Shown here in pieces: positions 18,284 through 27,745 of a stretch of DNA of 64,000 nucleotides. The stretch comes from Kallotenue papyrolyticum. GTDB taxonomy: Bacteria; Chloroflexota; Chloroflexia; Chloroflexales; Kallotenuaceae. Under the pieces are notes generated by a model. The model was not told where the DNA came from. It made no database searches and was given only the letters and a program-made list of their open reading frames with translations. The DNA lies in assembly GCF_000526415.1 (NCBI RefSeq), contig NZ_JAGA01000001.1:310001-374000 (forward strand), read 5' to 3'. How positions within the stretch are numbered: position 1 is the stretch's first letter; every line of letters begins with the position of its first letter. Both the position numbers and the translations under genes were made by a program.

Positions 18284-19324
18284 TCAGGATGGCGGTTGCG
18301 CGCCGCTGGGCTGCGCCGCCTGACGCAACTGATCGATCGCACGCCGCGAGCGACGGCCACGCAGGCGGTTGACGGCACCCATGATGCCGGCCGGAAAGAA
18401 CAACACCAGCGCGACATAGATCAGACCGAAGACCAACTCGGTGCGCAGCCAGTCGGGCAGCAGCGCCTGAACGGCGTCGCCCTTGAGCCACTGATCCAGC
18501 AACCGTATCGTCGCCGCGCCGAGCATCGGTCCCGTCAACGTGCCGATGCCGCCGATGATCGTCATCAGCAGCGCCTGAATGGTCATATTGACGCTGAGCA
18601 GCTCGTAGGTCACGCTCTTGTCATAGAGCGCCAGCATCATGCCGGCCAGCGCCGCAATCGTCGCCGACAGCATGGTGGCAATCAGCTTGAAGACAAAGGT
18701 GTGGTAGCCCAGGGCAATCGCCCGCTGCTCGTTCTCGCGGATCGCGACAAACACCCGTCCGGTCGGCGAGTCGACGATGCGCCGCGCCATCAGGTACAGC
18801 GCGGCCATGAACAGCAGCGCCAGCAGATAGAAGCGCAGACGCTGGGTGGTCGGATCGATCGCCGCCGGCACCGCGAGGCCTTGAATGCCCAGCTCGCCTC
18901 CGGTGATCGGTTTGAGCGTCGGGTCATCGGCGCGGCAGAGGATAAAGGCGATCTCGGCCAGCGCCAACGTAACCATCGAGAAATAGACCCCGCTCAGGCG
19001 CAGCGACAGCAGGCCTACCAGCGCGCCCAGCAGCAGGCCTACCAGCACCACCACGACCAGCACCACCAGCAGCGACGGCGGTTGATCGCCGCGCAGCAGG
19101 ATCGCGGTGGCATAGGCGCCGCCGCCGAGAAACAGGGCATGGCCGAACGAGACCATGCCGGTATAACCCAGCAGCAGGTCATAGCTCAGGGCATAGATCG
19201 CCAGAATGTAGATCTGGATCATCACGCCCTGCCAGAAGCGCGACGTCTCCGGCGGAAACAGCAGCGGCAGCGCGGCCAGCCCGCCAAAGACGGCCAACGG
19301 CAGCAGCGATCGCAAACGTGTCAT
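18284..19324 (-). CDS. livM: Branched-chain amino acid-type ABC transporter permease LivM
   Basis: 346 residues from ATG 19324, with GAGGAAAGG as ribosome binding site. Eight to nine membrane helices are visible, with the LivM-type LLLGYTGMVSFGHALFLGGG segment near residue 52 and the EAA-like loop GRVFVAIRENEQRAIALGYH. LIV-type (HAAT) systems import amino acids or, in many bacteria, aromatic and short-chain carboxylic acids. It is the last gene of a long leftward unit, separated from livH by an alpha/beta hydrolase gene. Confidence 0.92.
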   Translation of the reverse strand: MTRLRSLLPLAVFGGLAALPLLFPPETSRFWQGVMIQIYILAIYALSYDLLLGYTGMVSFGHALFLGGGAYATAILLRGDQPPSLLVVLVVVVLVGLLLGALVGLLSLRLSGVYFSMVTLALAEIAFILCRADDPTLKPITGGELGIQGLAVPAAIDPTTQRLRFYLLALLFMAALYLMARRIVDSPTGRVFVAIRENEQRAIALGYHTFVFKLIATMLSATIAALAGMMLALYDKSVTYELLSVNMTIQALLMTIIGGIGTLTGPMLGAATIRLLDQWLKGDAVQALLPDWLRTELVFGLIYVALVLFFPAGIMGAVNRLRGRRSRRAIDQLRQAAQPSGAQPPS

Positions 19325-19348
19325 AGCCTTTCCTCGCGCGCCAGGCGA

Positions 19349-20410
19349 CTAGCGCGTTGACTCCAACAGGGCGAGCAGCGCCGCCCGGAACGACTCCGGC
19401 TGCTCGATGTGCGGCGCATGCCCGCAGCGCTCCAGCACCACCTCGCGATACACACCGCCATTGGCGGCATAGGCATCCAGCACCGCGCGCATTTGTCCCA
19501 CCATCGGCTGCGGGGGATACGCTTCAGGACCGGGCCAGCCCGGCAGCATCCCGAGTTGGCCCAGGTAGCCCACATCGAACAGCGACGTATCGGCGACGAT
19601 CTGATCGCTATCGCCGCGGATCCAAAGCACCGGCGGTTGTGGGCTAATCGTGGCGAAGCGATCCTGGCGGCAGTACTTGGGCGACAGTGCGTTGTTGACG
19701 CCGCGCGTTCCCGGCGCCACTCCCGGCCAGTGCGACGAGGCGACCACATCGCCGGGATAGTTGTCCTCGCCGGTCGCGGTGGAGAGCACCTCATCCACCA
19801 GCACCTCTTCGCGCGGCGAACGGAAGGGCGGCTTGAAGTAGAAGGCATTCATCACATTGCGCGGCGCAGCCGGCCCATCCGCGCTGCGATCGCCGGCGCG
19901 CAGACGCTGCACAAATTCGGGATTGGCCGTGCCCGCGCCGCTGCCGGCGAAATCGGGCTGCGTCGGCGTGCCCTGCAGGTCGCGCGTGCCACCGAAGCCG
20001 TAGGGCGAGCCCGGCGCGATCAGCGTCAGCGAAGCGACCCGTTCGGGATGGTCGATGGCATACTGCAGCACCACGTTGCCGCCCAGCGACCAGCCCACCA
20101 GGTGCACACGCGCGAGGCCCAGGGTCTCGATCAGCGCCTGGAGATCATCGCTGAAGTCGCGCATGCCGCGCGTAGCATCTACCGGCTTGCGCTCGGAACG
20201 ACCATAGCCGCGCAGGTCGGGCGCGATGCCACGGTAGCGCGGCGGCAGCGCCAGCAACGTCTCCTCAAAGAAGCGCGCCGCCGAACAGTTGCCATGTACG
20301 AAGATCACCGGCTCGCCGTCGGGCGGGCCACCGGCGATCACATGCGTCCGCAGGCGCGGCGTGTCGATTAGCGCGGCCTCAAGGCCGGCAAGCAGAGGTG
20401 GTCTCAGCAT
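19349..20410 (-). CDS. Alpha/beta hydrolase
   Basis: 353 residues from ATG 20410, with GAGGAG 7 nt upstream. Features are the oxyanion segment PVIFVHGNCSAARFFEETL, the nucleophile elbow GWSLGG, and a C-terminal catalytic His in CGHAPHIEQPESF. A cap region of about 130 residues lies between ~165 and ~290. It resembles esterases or C-C hydrolases; the substrate is unknown. It sits between livH and livM, unusual for a LIV transporter operon, and suggests that the imported compound is an ester or lactone, or yields one. Confidence 0.85.
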   Translation of the reverse strand: MLRPPLLAGLEAALIDTPRLRTHVIAGGPPDGEPVIFVHGNCSAARFFEETLLALPPRYRGIAPDLRGYGRSERKPVDATRGMRDFSDDLQALIETLGLARVHLVGWSLGGNVVLQYAIDHPERVASLTLIAPGSPYGFGGTRDLQGTPTQPDFAGSGAGTANPEFVQRLRAGDRSADGPAAPRNVMNAFYFKPPFRSPREEVLVDEVLSTATGEDNYPGDVVASSHWPGVAPGTRGVNNALSPKYCRQDRFATISPQPPVLWIRGDSDQIVADTSLFDVGYLGQLGMLPGWPGPEAYPPQPMVGQMRAVLDAYAANGGVYREVVLERCGHAPHIEQPESFRAALLALLESTR

Positions 20411-20458
20411 AGCGCACTCCTCGATCATTCCGGCACGGGCATGCCAGCGGCATACCCC

Positions 20459-21517
20459 CTAGGCGCTCCGCCCGAACACCCCACCGGGCTTGAGCAATAG
20501 CACCAGCGCCATCACCAACACCGTCGAGGCCGAGGCGATCGCCGTCGGCAGGCCGGCCTCCAGCACCAGGTGGTCGCTGAAGGTGCGCGCCAGGCCGATC
20601 AGCAGCGCGCCGACGGCAGCACCACTATAGCTGCCCAGCCCGCCGATCACGATCACAATGAAGGCAAAGAGCTGGTATTCCAGGCCCATCTCGGGATAGA
20701 CGCCGATGAACGAGGCCGCCGCTGCGCCGCCCAGCGCCGCCAGGCCCGCGCCCAGCGCGAACACACCGGTGAAGACACGCCGCACATCAATGCCCAGCGC
20801 CTCAACCATCGCACTATCCTGCACACCGGCCCGGATAATGATGCCCAGCCGCGTGCGTTGCAGCACCAGCGCCATGCCCACAGCCAGGAGCAGGCCCAGG
20901 ATGATCAGAAACAGGCTGTAGGTAGGAAAGCGGCGGCCTAGCACCTCCAGACTCCCCTGCAACAGCGGCGGCTTGATCGGCGCTTTGCTGTCGGCGCCCC
21001 AGCCGGGCACGCTACGCACCAGCGCTTCGAAGACAAAGACTAACCCCAGCGTGAGCAGGACCTGGTAGATCGGCCGACGATAGAGCGGTCGGATCAGCGC
21101 CACCTCGATCAACGCGCCGGTCAGCGCGCCGATCAGCGTGCCGGCCAGCAGGCCGATCACAAAGCGCAAATTGCCATCAGCCACGGTGATCGGCCAGTGT
21201 GCGGGATAGGCCGGATCGAGCCATTGGTTGCAGCTCCAGGCAATGTACGCGCCGAGCATGAACAGCGAGCCGTGCGCGAAGTTGAGCACGTCCATCAGGC
21301 CAAAGATCAGCGACAGCCCGGCCGCGATCAGGAAGTAGAGCGCCGCCAGCGTCAGGCCCGGCAGCAGAATGCCGGCCACCAGCTTGGGTGGGCTGGCCGG
21401 TGCGACCCACAGGATCAGCCCAAAGATCGCCAGCATCACCAGCGGGATCAGCAGCGGCTGGAGCAGACTGCGCCAGGCGCGGCGCTGCGGCGCAGCAGGC
21501 AGACTCAGCCCGGCCAT
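20459..21517 (-). CDS. livH: Branched-chain amino acid-type ABC transporter permease LivH
   Basis: 352 residues from ATG 21517 with GGAGGAG upstream. About eight helices are present, including LIFGLMDVLNFAHGSLFMLG, the LivH family signature, and the coupling loop TRLGIIIRAGVQDSAMVEALGI. It pairs with LivM to form the membrane channel. Family membership is clear; substrate identity is not. Confidence 0.92.
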   Translation of the reverse strand: MAGLSLPAAPQRRAWRSLLQPLLIPLVMLAIFGLILWVAPASPPKLVAGILLPGLTLAALYFLIAAGLSLIFGLMDVLNFAHGSLFMLGAYIAWSCNQWLDPAYPAHWPITVADGNLRFVIGLLAGTLIGALTGALIEVALIRPLYRRPIYQVLLTLGLVFVFEALVRSVPGWGADSKAPIKPPLLQGSLEVLGRRFPTYSLFLIILGLLLAVGMALVLQRTRLGIIIRAGVQDSAMVEALGIDVRRVFTGVFALGAGLAALGGAAAASFIGVYPEMGLEYQLFAFIVIVIGGLGSYSGAAVGALLIGLARTFSDHLVLEAGLPTAIASASTVLVMALVLLLKPGGVFGRSA

Positions 21518-21542
21518 ACGCTCCTCCCATGGCATGCATCGC

Positions 21543-22247
<705 letters not shown>

Positions 22248-22266
22248 GGCGGTTCCATGGCACAGC

Positions 22267-23043
<777 letters not shown>

Positions 23044-23161
23044 GGCTGTGCTGCTCGCTGCGTGTGGCAACCCCCTCGGGTGGGGACCAGCCCTCCTCTC
23101 CATGGTACGGATGGAGGGGCAGCCGGTGTGGCTGCCCCCGAGGCAGGGACAGGTCCTGCCG

Positions 23162-24511
23162 CTACGGTTTCGGCACCATGATCGGCGGCGCGGTCTCCTC
23201 CGGCGAGCGCTCTTCGAGCAATTCGAAGAAGCGCATTTCGGGGTCATCCAGGTTGACCAGTTTGACCATGTACATCGGCTGGAGCGCCTGATGATCCTCC
23301 TTGCGGAAGGTATAGGTGCCCTTGGGTCCCTGGAAGGACATGCCCTCCATCGCGGCGATCATCTTTTCGGCATCGGTATCGCCGCCGGTCTTCTTCAGCG
23401 CCTCGACCAGCGCAATGGCCGCGGCCATACCGCCGGCGGTGAAGAGATCGGGTGGCGTGCCGTGCTGCTTCTTGTGCTCCTGCACCAGCCAGTCGTTGAC
23501 CGGGTTCTTGGGCAGGGTATAGTGGTAGACGATCACGCCCACGGCGCCGATCGCGTCGGTATAGACCGCCTTCATGGTGGCATTGTCGCCGAAGCCGGTT
23601 GCCAGCGTCAACTTATCGAGCACGCCCTGTTCGCGCATCTGCTGGAACAGGCGCGGGAAGTTGCTGCCGGCCCAGGTGACAAACAGCACCTTCGCGCCGT
23701 TCTCGTCGGCGGCATCGAGCACACGCTGCAGGTAGGGCGTGAAATCGGTGGTATCGGCGGGGATCAGCACATCCTCGGCCACGAATCGGCCACCCGCGCC
23801 CTCGATCACGGTCCGCCACGAGGCAGCAGAGCCCTTGCCGAAGTCCGTGTCGGGCGCGATCTGCACGAACTCCTTGCCGATGTTCTCGACGATGTACGGC
23901 CCGGCGGTCAGAGCGTCCTGCAGCGTGTTGCGACCGGTGCGGAAGACGTAGCGGTTGAAGTTCGAGCCGGTGATCTGCGGACCGGCGGCGGGATCGACAA
24001 TAACGATCTTCTGGTTTTCCTTGGCGACCTCGATCACCGCCAGCGCCGAGGTTGTCGAGGCGCAGCACTGCAGCACCTCAACGCCATCGCGCTCGATCAG
24101 CTCGCGCGCCAGCTGGCGGGCGCGATCGGCATTGTTTTCGTCGTCGCGGATGATCACCTCCAGCTTGCGGCCAGCCACCTCCATGGTGCCGTCGGTGGCG
24201 TACTGCAGGCCGAGCATGAAACCGTTGATCTCCTGCTGGCCATACAGCATCAGGGCCTTGGACTGGTCGGTCACCAGGCCGATCTTGAGCGGCTTGCCGC
24301 TCGACGCACCGCCCGCCGCTGCGGGCGCCGGGCTGGCCTCTGTCCCCTGTGGACTGGCGGCGGCGGTCGGGCTGGACGCGGCCGCCGGGCTGGACGCAGC
24401 GGCGGGCGAGGTGTTGGCGCCGGTTGCGGGCGTGGCCGGTGCGCCCCCACAGGCGGCCAGCAGCGCGGCAACGATGCTCCAAAGCATCACGAGCGAGAAC
24501 AGACGCTTCAT
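23162..24511 (-). CDS. LIV-type substrate-binding lipoprotein
   Basis: 449 residues from ATG 24511. The signal sequence ends in the lipobox LLAAC with the acylated Cys at about residue 21. An Ala/Pro/Ser-rich spacer follows (~22-75), then the periplasmic-binding fold starting at LKIGLVTDQSKALMLYGQQE. Segments such as VEVLQCCASTTSALAVIEVA and DTDFGKGSAASWRTVIEGAG match type-I LIV-binding proteins. It is the substrate sensor for the LivFGHM importer and lies directly downstream of CoA-metabolism genes. The ligand is probably a carboxylic acid rather than an amino acid (inference from context). Confidence 0.9.
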   Translation of the reverse strand: MKRLFSLVMLWSIVAALLAACGGAPATPATGANTSPAAASSPAAASSPTAAASPQGTEASPAPAAAGGASSGKPLKIGLVTDQSKALMLYGQQEINGFMLGLQYATDGTMEVAGRKLEVIIRDDENNADRARQLARELIERDGVEVLQCCASTTSALAVIEVAKENQKIVIVDPAAGPQITGSNFNRYVFRTGRNTLQDALTAGPYIVENIGKEFVQIAPDTDFGKGSAASWRTVIEGAGGRFVAEDVLIPADTTDFTPYLQRVLDAADENGAKVLFVTWAGSNFPRLFQQMREQGVLDKLTLATGFGDNATMKAVYTDAIGAVGVIVYHYTLPKNPVNDWLVQEHKKQHGTPPDLFTAGGMAAAIALVEALKKTGGDTDAEKMIAAMEGMSFQGPKGTYTFRKEDHQALQPMYMVKLVNLDDPEMRFFELLEERSPEETAPPIMVPKP

Positions 24512-24586
24512 TGCGGGCAACCCTCCTCTGTTGCGTGCCGGTCTTGGCGGTGGTGAACGTTGCGGCCTCACCCTACCACCCCGCGG

Positions 24587-24991
24587 TTACATCGAGGTTA
24601 CAAACGCGCCGGGCACATCCTTTGCCAGCACCAGGGCCTCGCCCTCGCAGATCAGCCGCCCTCCGTCGCCCAGACAGGTGGTGCGCAGATTGACCAGCGC
24701 CTTCTCGGGCCGCAGGCGCACGATCTCGACCGTGGCTGTCAGCCGCTCGCCCACCCGCGCCGGCGCGTGAAACGTCAGTCGCTGCTTGAGATAGTTGGTG
24801 CCTCGCCCCGGCAGCGCCGTGCCGAGCAGGCACGAAAACAACGCGCCGATCAGCGGCTCGGGCACCGTGGCCTCGGAGGGCGGCGCGGCGGGCGCGACGC
24901 GCGCCGTCAGGGCGGCGTACGCGCGCAGATCGTCCGGGGTGAAGACGCGTTCCAGCGTGGCGCGCTGGCCGAGCATCAGCGGTGGCCTCAT
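24587..24991 (-). CDS. MaoC-like hot-dog protein lacking the catalytic Asp/His
   Basis: 134 residues from ATG 24991, overlapping the enoyl-CoA hydratase stop (ATGA) and preceded by GGGAGG. The second half (LIGALFSCLLGTALPGRGTN, then TFHAPARVGERLTATVEI) matches the MaoC hot-dog fold. The usual D-x-NP-x-H segment is replaced by VAPAAPPSEATVPEP, so the catalytic Asp and His appear lost. A structural partner of the second MaoC protein is plausible. Confidence 0.75.
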   Translation of the reverse strand: MRPPLMLGQRATLERVFTPDDLRAYAALTARVAPAAPPSEATVPEPLIGALFSCLLGTALPGRGTNYLKQRLTFHAPARVGERLTATVEIVRLRPEKALVNLRTTCLGDGGRLICEGEALVLAKDVPGAFVTSM

Positions 24992-25773
24992 AGATGACCT
25001 CCCTTGCGCTGCGCGAGCTGGTCGAGAAAACGGCGCATGCCCGTCGTCGCCTCGGGCGTGGCGATCTGGGCGACAAAGGCCTGGCGTTCGGCCTCCAGCC
25101 GCGCATCAAGGTCGGGCAGGCTCTGCCAGAGCAGGCGCTTGGTGCGCTGGACACTCCCCGGGGGTCGCGCCGCGATCGCCTCGGCCAGCGCCGCGGCCCG
25201 CGCCGGCAACAGCTCGGGCGCGACCAGCTCGCTGGCCAGCCCCCAGGCGACGGCCTGCTCGGCGCTGATCGGCATGTCGAGCAGCAGCGCCTGCGCCGCC
25301 CGGCGCGCGCCCACCAGCAAGGGCAGCAACGCGCTCCAGCCGCCATCCGGACTGAAGCCGACCGTGGTGTAGAAGGGCGTGAAGCTCACCGCCGGCGTGA
25401 CCAGAACCAGATCCGCGGCGAGCACCAGTCCCAGCGCGCCACCGGTGACGATGCCGTGCACCGCGGCGATGATCGGCACGGGCAGCGCGATCATGGCGCG
25501 AATGGCCGCATTGAGCTGCCCCACCAGGTGAGCCGCATACGCCGACCGATCAGCGTCGCGCTCGGCAAAGGCGCGCACATCACCGCCCGTCGAAAAGGAG
25601 CGTCCGGCGGCGTCCAGGATCACCACGCGCAGCTCAGGACGGCGCTGCAGATGGTCCAGATGCGCCAGCAGATCATCCAGCAGCGCCGGGATCAGGCTGT
25701 TATGCCGCTCCGGGCGGTTGAGGCGCAGGCGCGCGAGTGGCCCCTGCTCTTCAAGCAACACCAGAGGACTCAT
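24988..25773 (-). CDS. Enoyl-CoA hydratase/isomerase
   Basis: 261 residues from ATG 25773 with GGGAGGAG upstream. Crotonase-fold markers are LNRPERHNSLIPALLDDL, the oxyanion-hole segment SFSTGGDVRAFAE and PVIAAVHGIVTGGALGLVLAADL. It hydrates or isomerises enoyl-CoA in fatty or aromatic acid degradation. The typical Glu pair of true hydratases is not obvious: the region after the G-G loop reads LVTPAVSFTPFYTTVGFSPD. The exact reaction therefore cannot be fixed. It overlaps both flanking MaoC-type genes. Confidence 0.88.
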   Translation of the reverse strand: MSPLVLLEEQGPLARLRLNRPERHNSLIPALLDDLLAHLDHLQRRPELRVVILDAAGRSFSTGGDVRAFAERDADRSAYAAHLVGQLNAAIRAMIALPVPIIAAVHGIVTGGALGLVLAADLVLVTPAVSFTPFYTTVGFSPDGGWSALLPLLVGARRAAQALLLDMPISAEQAVAWGLASELVAPELLPARAAALAEAIAARPPGSVQRTKRLLWQSLPDLDARLEAERQAFVAQIATPEATTGMRRFLDQLAQRKGGHL

Positions 25774-26150
25774 AGCTCCTCCCACGCGAGGCGCGCCTGA
25801 CCCTCGCACACCGCCTCGCCGCTCGCGCGGACGATGCGCGTCGCGAGCAGGACCTGTGCTGGCGCGCGCTCCAGCACCTCGATCTGAAGCGTCAGCTCCT
25901 CGCCGGCATAGGCCGGATGAGGGAAGATCAACTGCTGCTCCACCTGCCGCGCGCCGGGGAAGTGCGCGCCGATGACACGGTGGAGCAGGCTGTACAGCAG
26001 CATGCCATGACTCACGGTTCTGCCGAAGCGCGTGCGCGCCGCAAACGCGGGATCGACATGGATCGGATTATCGTCGCCGCTCAGCGCGGCGAAGCGATCG
26101 AAATCCTCCTGCGTCGGCGTATAGGTCAGCGTGATCGACTCAGGCGGCAT
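25770..26150 (-). CDS. MaoC-family (R)-specific enoyl-CoA hydratase
   Basis: 126 residues from ATG 26150. The catalytic signature FAALSGDDNPIHVDPAFAAR is complete, with Asp and His in the hydratase positions, and TRFGRTVSHGMLL completes the motif. Such single hot-dog proteins hydrate enoyl-CoA thioesters and act as dimers. It overlaps the CoA-ligase gene end (26140) and the enoyl-CoA hydratase start (25773), so the whole group is translated in a coupled manner. Confidence 0.88.
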   Translation of the reverse strand: MPPESITLTYTPTQEDFDRFAALSGDDNPIHVDPAFAARTRFGRTVSHGMLLYSLLHRVIGAHFPGARQVEQQLIFPHPAYAGEELTLQIEVLERAPAQVLLATRIVRASGEAVCEGQARLAWEEL

Positions 26151-27690
26151 AGCTACCTCCGGCGTTGGGCGCGCCGTACTGCTGCTGGAGATCGCCGCGG
26201 TTGATCTTGCCGAGCGTGTTGCGCGGCAGCGCCTCGACAAAGACGACCGAGCGCGGGATTTTGTAGCGCGCCAGTTTGCCATCACACCAGGCCAGCAGTT
26301 CCTCGGCGGTCGCCTGCGCGCCGGGCTGCAGCGCGACGATCGCCCGGCCCACCTCGTTCCACTGCGGATCGGGCACGCCGATGACGCAGACCTCGCGCAC
26401 GGCGGGATGTTGACTCAGCACCGCTTCGACCTCGGCGGGATACACGTTCAGACCACCGCTCTTGAACATCTCCTTGGAGCGCCCGACGACGTAGGTCAGA
26501 CCATCCTCGTCCTGCACGGCCAGATCGCCGGTGCGGAACCAGCCCTCGGCGAAGGCCTGCGCCGTCGCTTCGGGCTGTTGCCAGTAGCCACCGAACACGT
26601 TGGGACCGCGCACCCAGATCTCGCCGACCTCGCCTGGCGCGGCGCGATGCCCATCCGGCGTGCGAAGCTGCGCCTCGGTGAACAGCGCCGGCTTACCGAT
26701 AAAGCCCAGCCGCGTCGTGCCGCGCGCAAAATCCTCCGGCTCCATCATAAAGGCCGTTGGCGAGGTCTCGGTCAGGCCGTAGCCACCACCGAAGGCCAGG
26801 CCGCGCCGCTTGAAGGCTTCGACCACCTCCAGGGGGCAGCGGTCGCCGCCGTTGTAGAAGAAGCGTACGCTTGAGAGATCGGTAGCGTCGAAGCGTGGGC
26901 TGGCCAGCAGCATCTGGAAGATCGCCGGCACGCCCATGACCACAGTGACGCGTTCGCGCTCGATCAGGCGCAGCGCCTCCTCAGGCTCGAAGCGACGCGG
27001 CAGCACCACGCGCCCGCCCAGCAACAGGATTGGCAGCGTAAACAGGCCGATCCCGCCAACATGGACCAGCGGCAGCAGCGTGATCGCCACATCATCGGCG
27101 GTCAGGCGCAGCGGCACAATGTCGTTGATCGCGTTCCAGAACTGGTTGGCGTGCGTCAGCACCGCGCCCTTGGGCTTGCCGGTGGTGCCCGAGGTATAGA
27201 CCATCAGCAGCGGACGATCCCAGGGCAGTGGCGCGTCCGGCTCGTCGTCCGGCTGGCCGGCGATCAGTTCGTGGTATGCGCGGGCATGCGCGCGCGCCGC
27301 ATCGCTCAGGACAAAGACGCGCTCGACGCCGGTCTGCTCGCGCAGCGCGTCGATCATCTCGGCTTGCTCCTCGCCCACGAACAGCACCCCGACGCCACTA
27401 TCCGCGATCTGATAGGCCAGCTCCGGCACGCTCAGCCGGTAGTTCAACGCCACAACCACCACGCCCAGCTTGCCCGCGGCGAAGAGCAGCGTCAGAAAAC
27501 GCGGATCGTTCAGCGCCAGGATGCCGATACGGTCACCCTCGCGCAGCCCTAGCGCGCGTAGCCCATGCGCCGCCTGATTAGCGGCCCGGTTCAGATCGCC
27601 ATAGCTGTAGTTCCGCTCGGGCGTGGTCAGCGCAATGCGGCGCGGATGCAGCTCAGCGTGACGTTGCAACCAGAATCCGATGCCGTACAT
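26140..27690 (-). CDS. AMP-dependent acyl-CoA synthetase/ligase
   Basis: 516 residues from ATG 27690. The adenylate-forming signature VYTSGTTGKPKGAVLTH is near residue 167. GYGLTETSP, WFRTGDLAV and the C-terminal LPRNTLGKINRGDL, with the catalytic Lys, are all intact. It activates a carboxylic acid with ATP and CoA; the acid is unknown. Start of a tight leftward unit with two MaoC genes, an enoyl-CoA hydratase and the LIV transporter. Confidence 0.92.
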   Translation of the reverse strand: MYGIGFWLQRHAELHPRRIALTTPERNYSYGDLNRAANQAAHGLRALGLREGDRIGILALNDPRFLTLLFAAGKLGVVVVALNYRLSVPELAYQIADSGVGVLFVGEEQAEMIDALREQTGVERVFVLSDAARAHARAYHELIAGQPDDEPDAPLPWDRPLLMVYTSGTTGKPKGAVLTHANQFWNAINDIVPLRLTADDVAITLLPLVHVGGIGLFTLPILLLGGRVVLPRRFEPEEALRLIERERVTVVMGVPAIFQMLLASPRFDATDLSSVRFFYNGGDRCPLEVVEAFKRRGLAFGGGYGLTETSPTAFMMEPEDFARGTTRLGFIGKPALFTEAQLRTPDGHRAAPGEVGEIWVRGPNVFGGYWQQPEATAQAFAEGWFRTGDLAVQDEDGLTYVVGRSKEMFKSGGLNVYPAEVEAVLSQHPAVREVCVIGVPDPQWNEVGRAIVALQPGAQATAEELLAWCDGKLARYKIPRSVVFVEALPRNTLGKINRGDLQQQYGAPNAGGSYAA

Positions 27691-27745
27691 AGTTCAGCTT
27701 CCCTCATGTCCATGGTCGAAACACCTACGTTCTCGCACGCGACGC

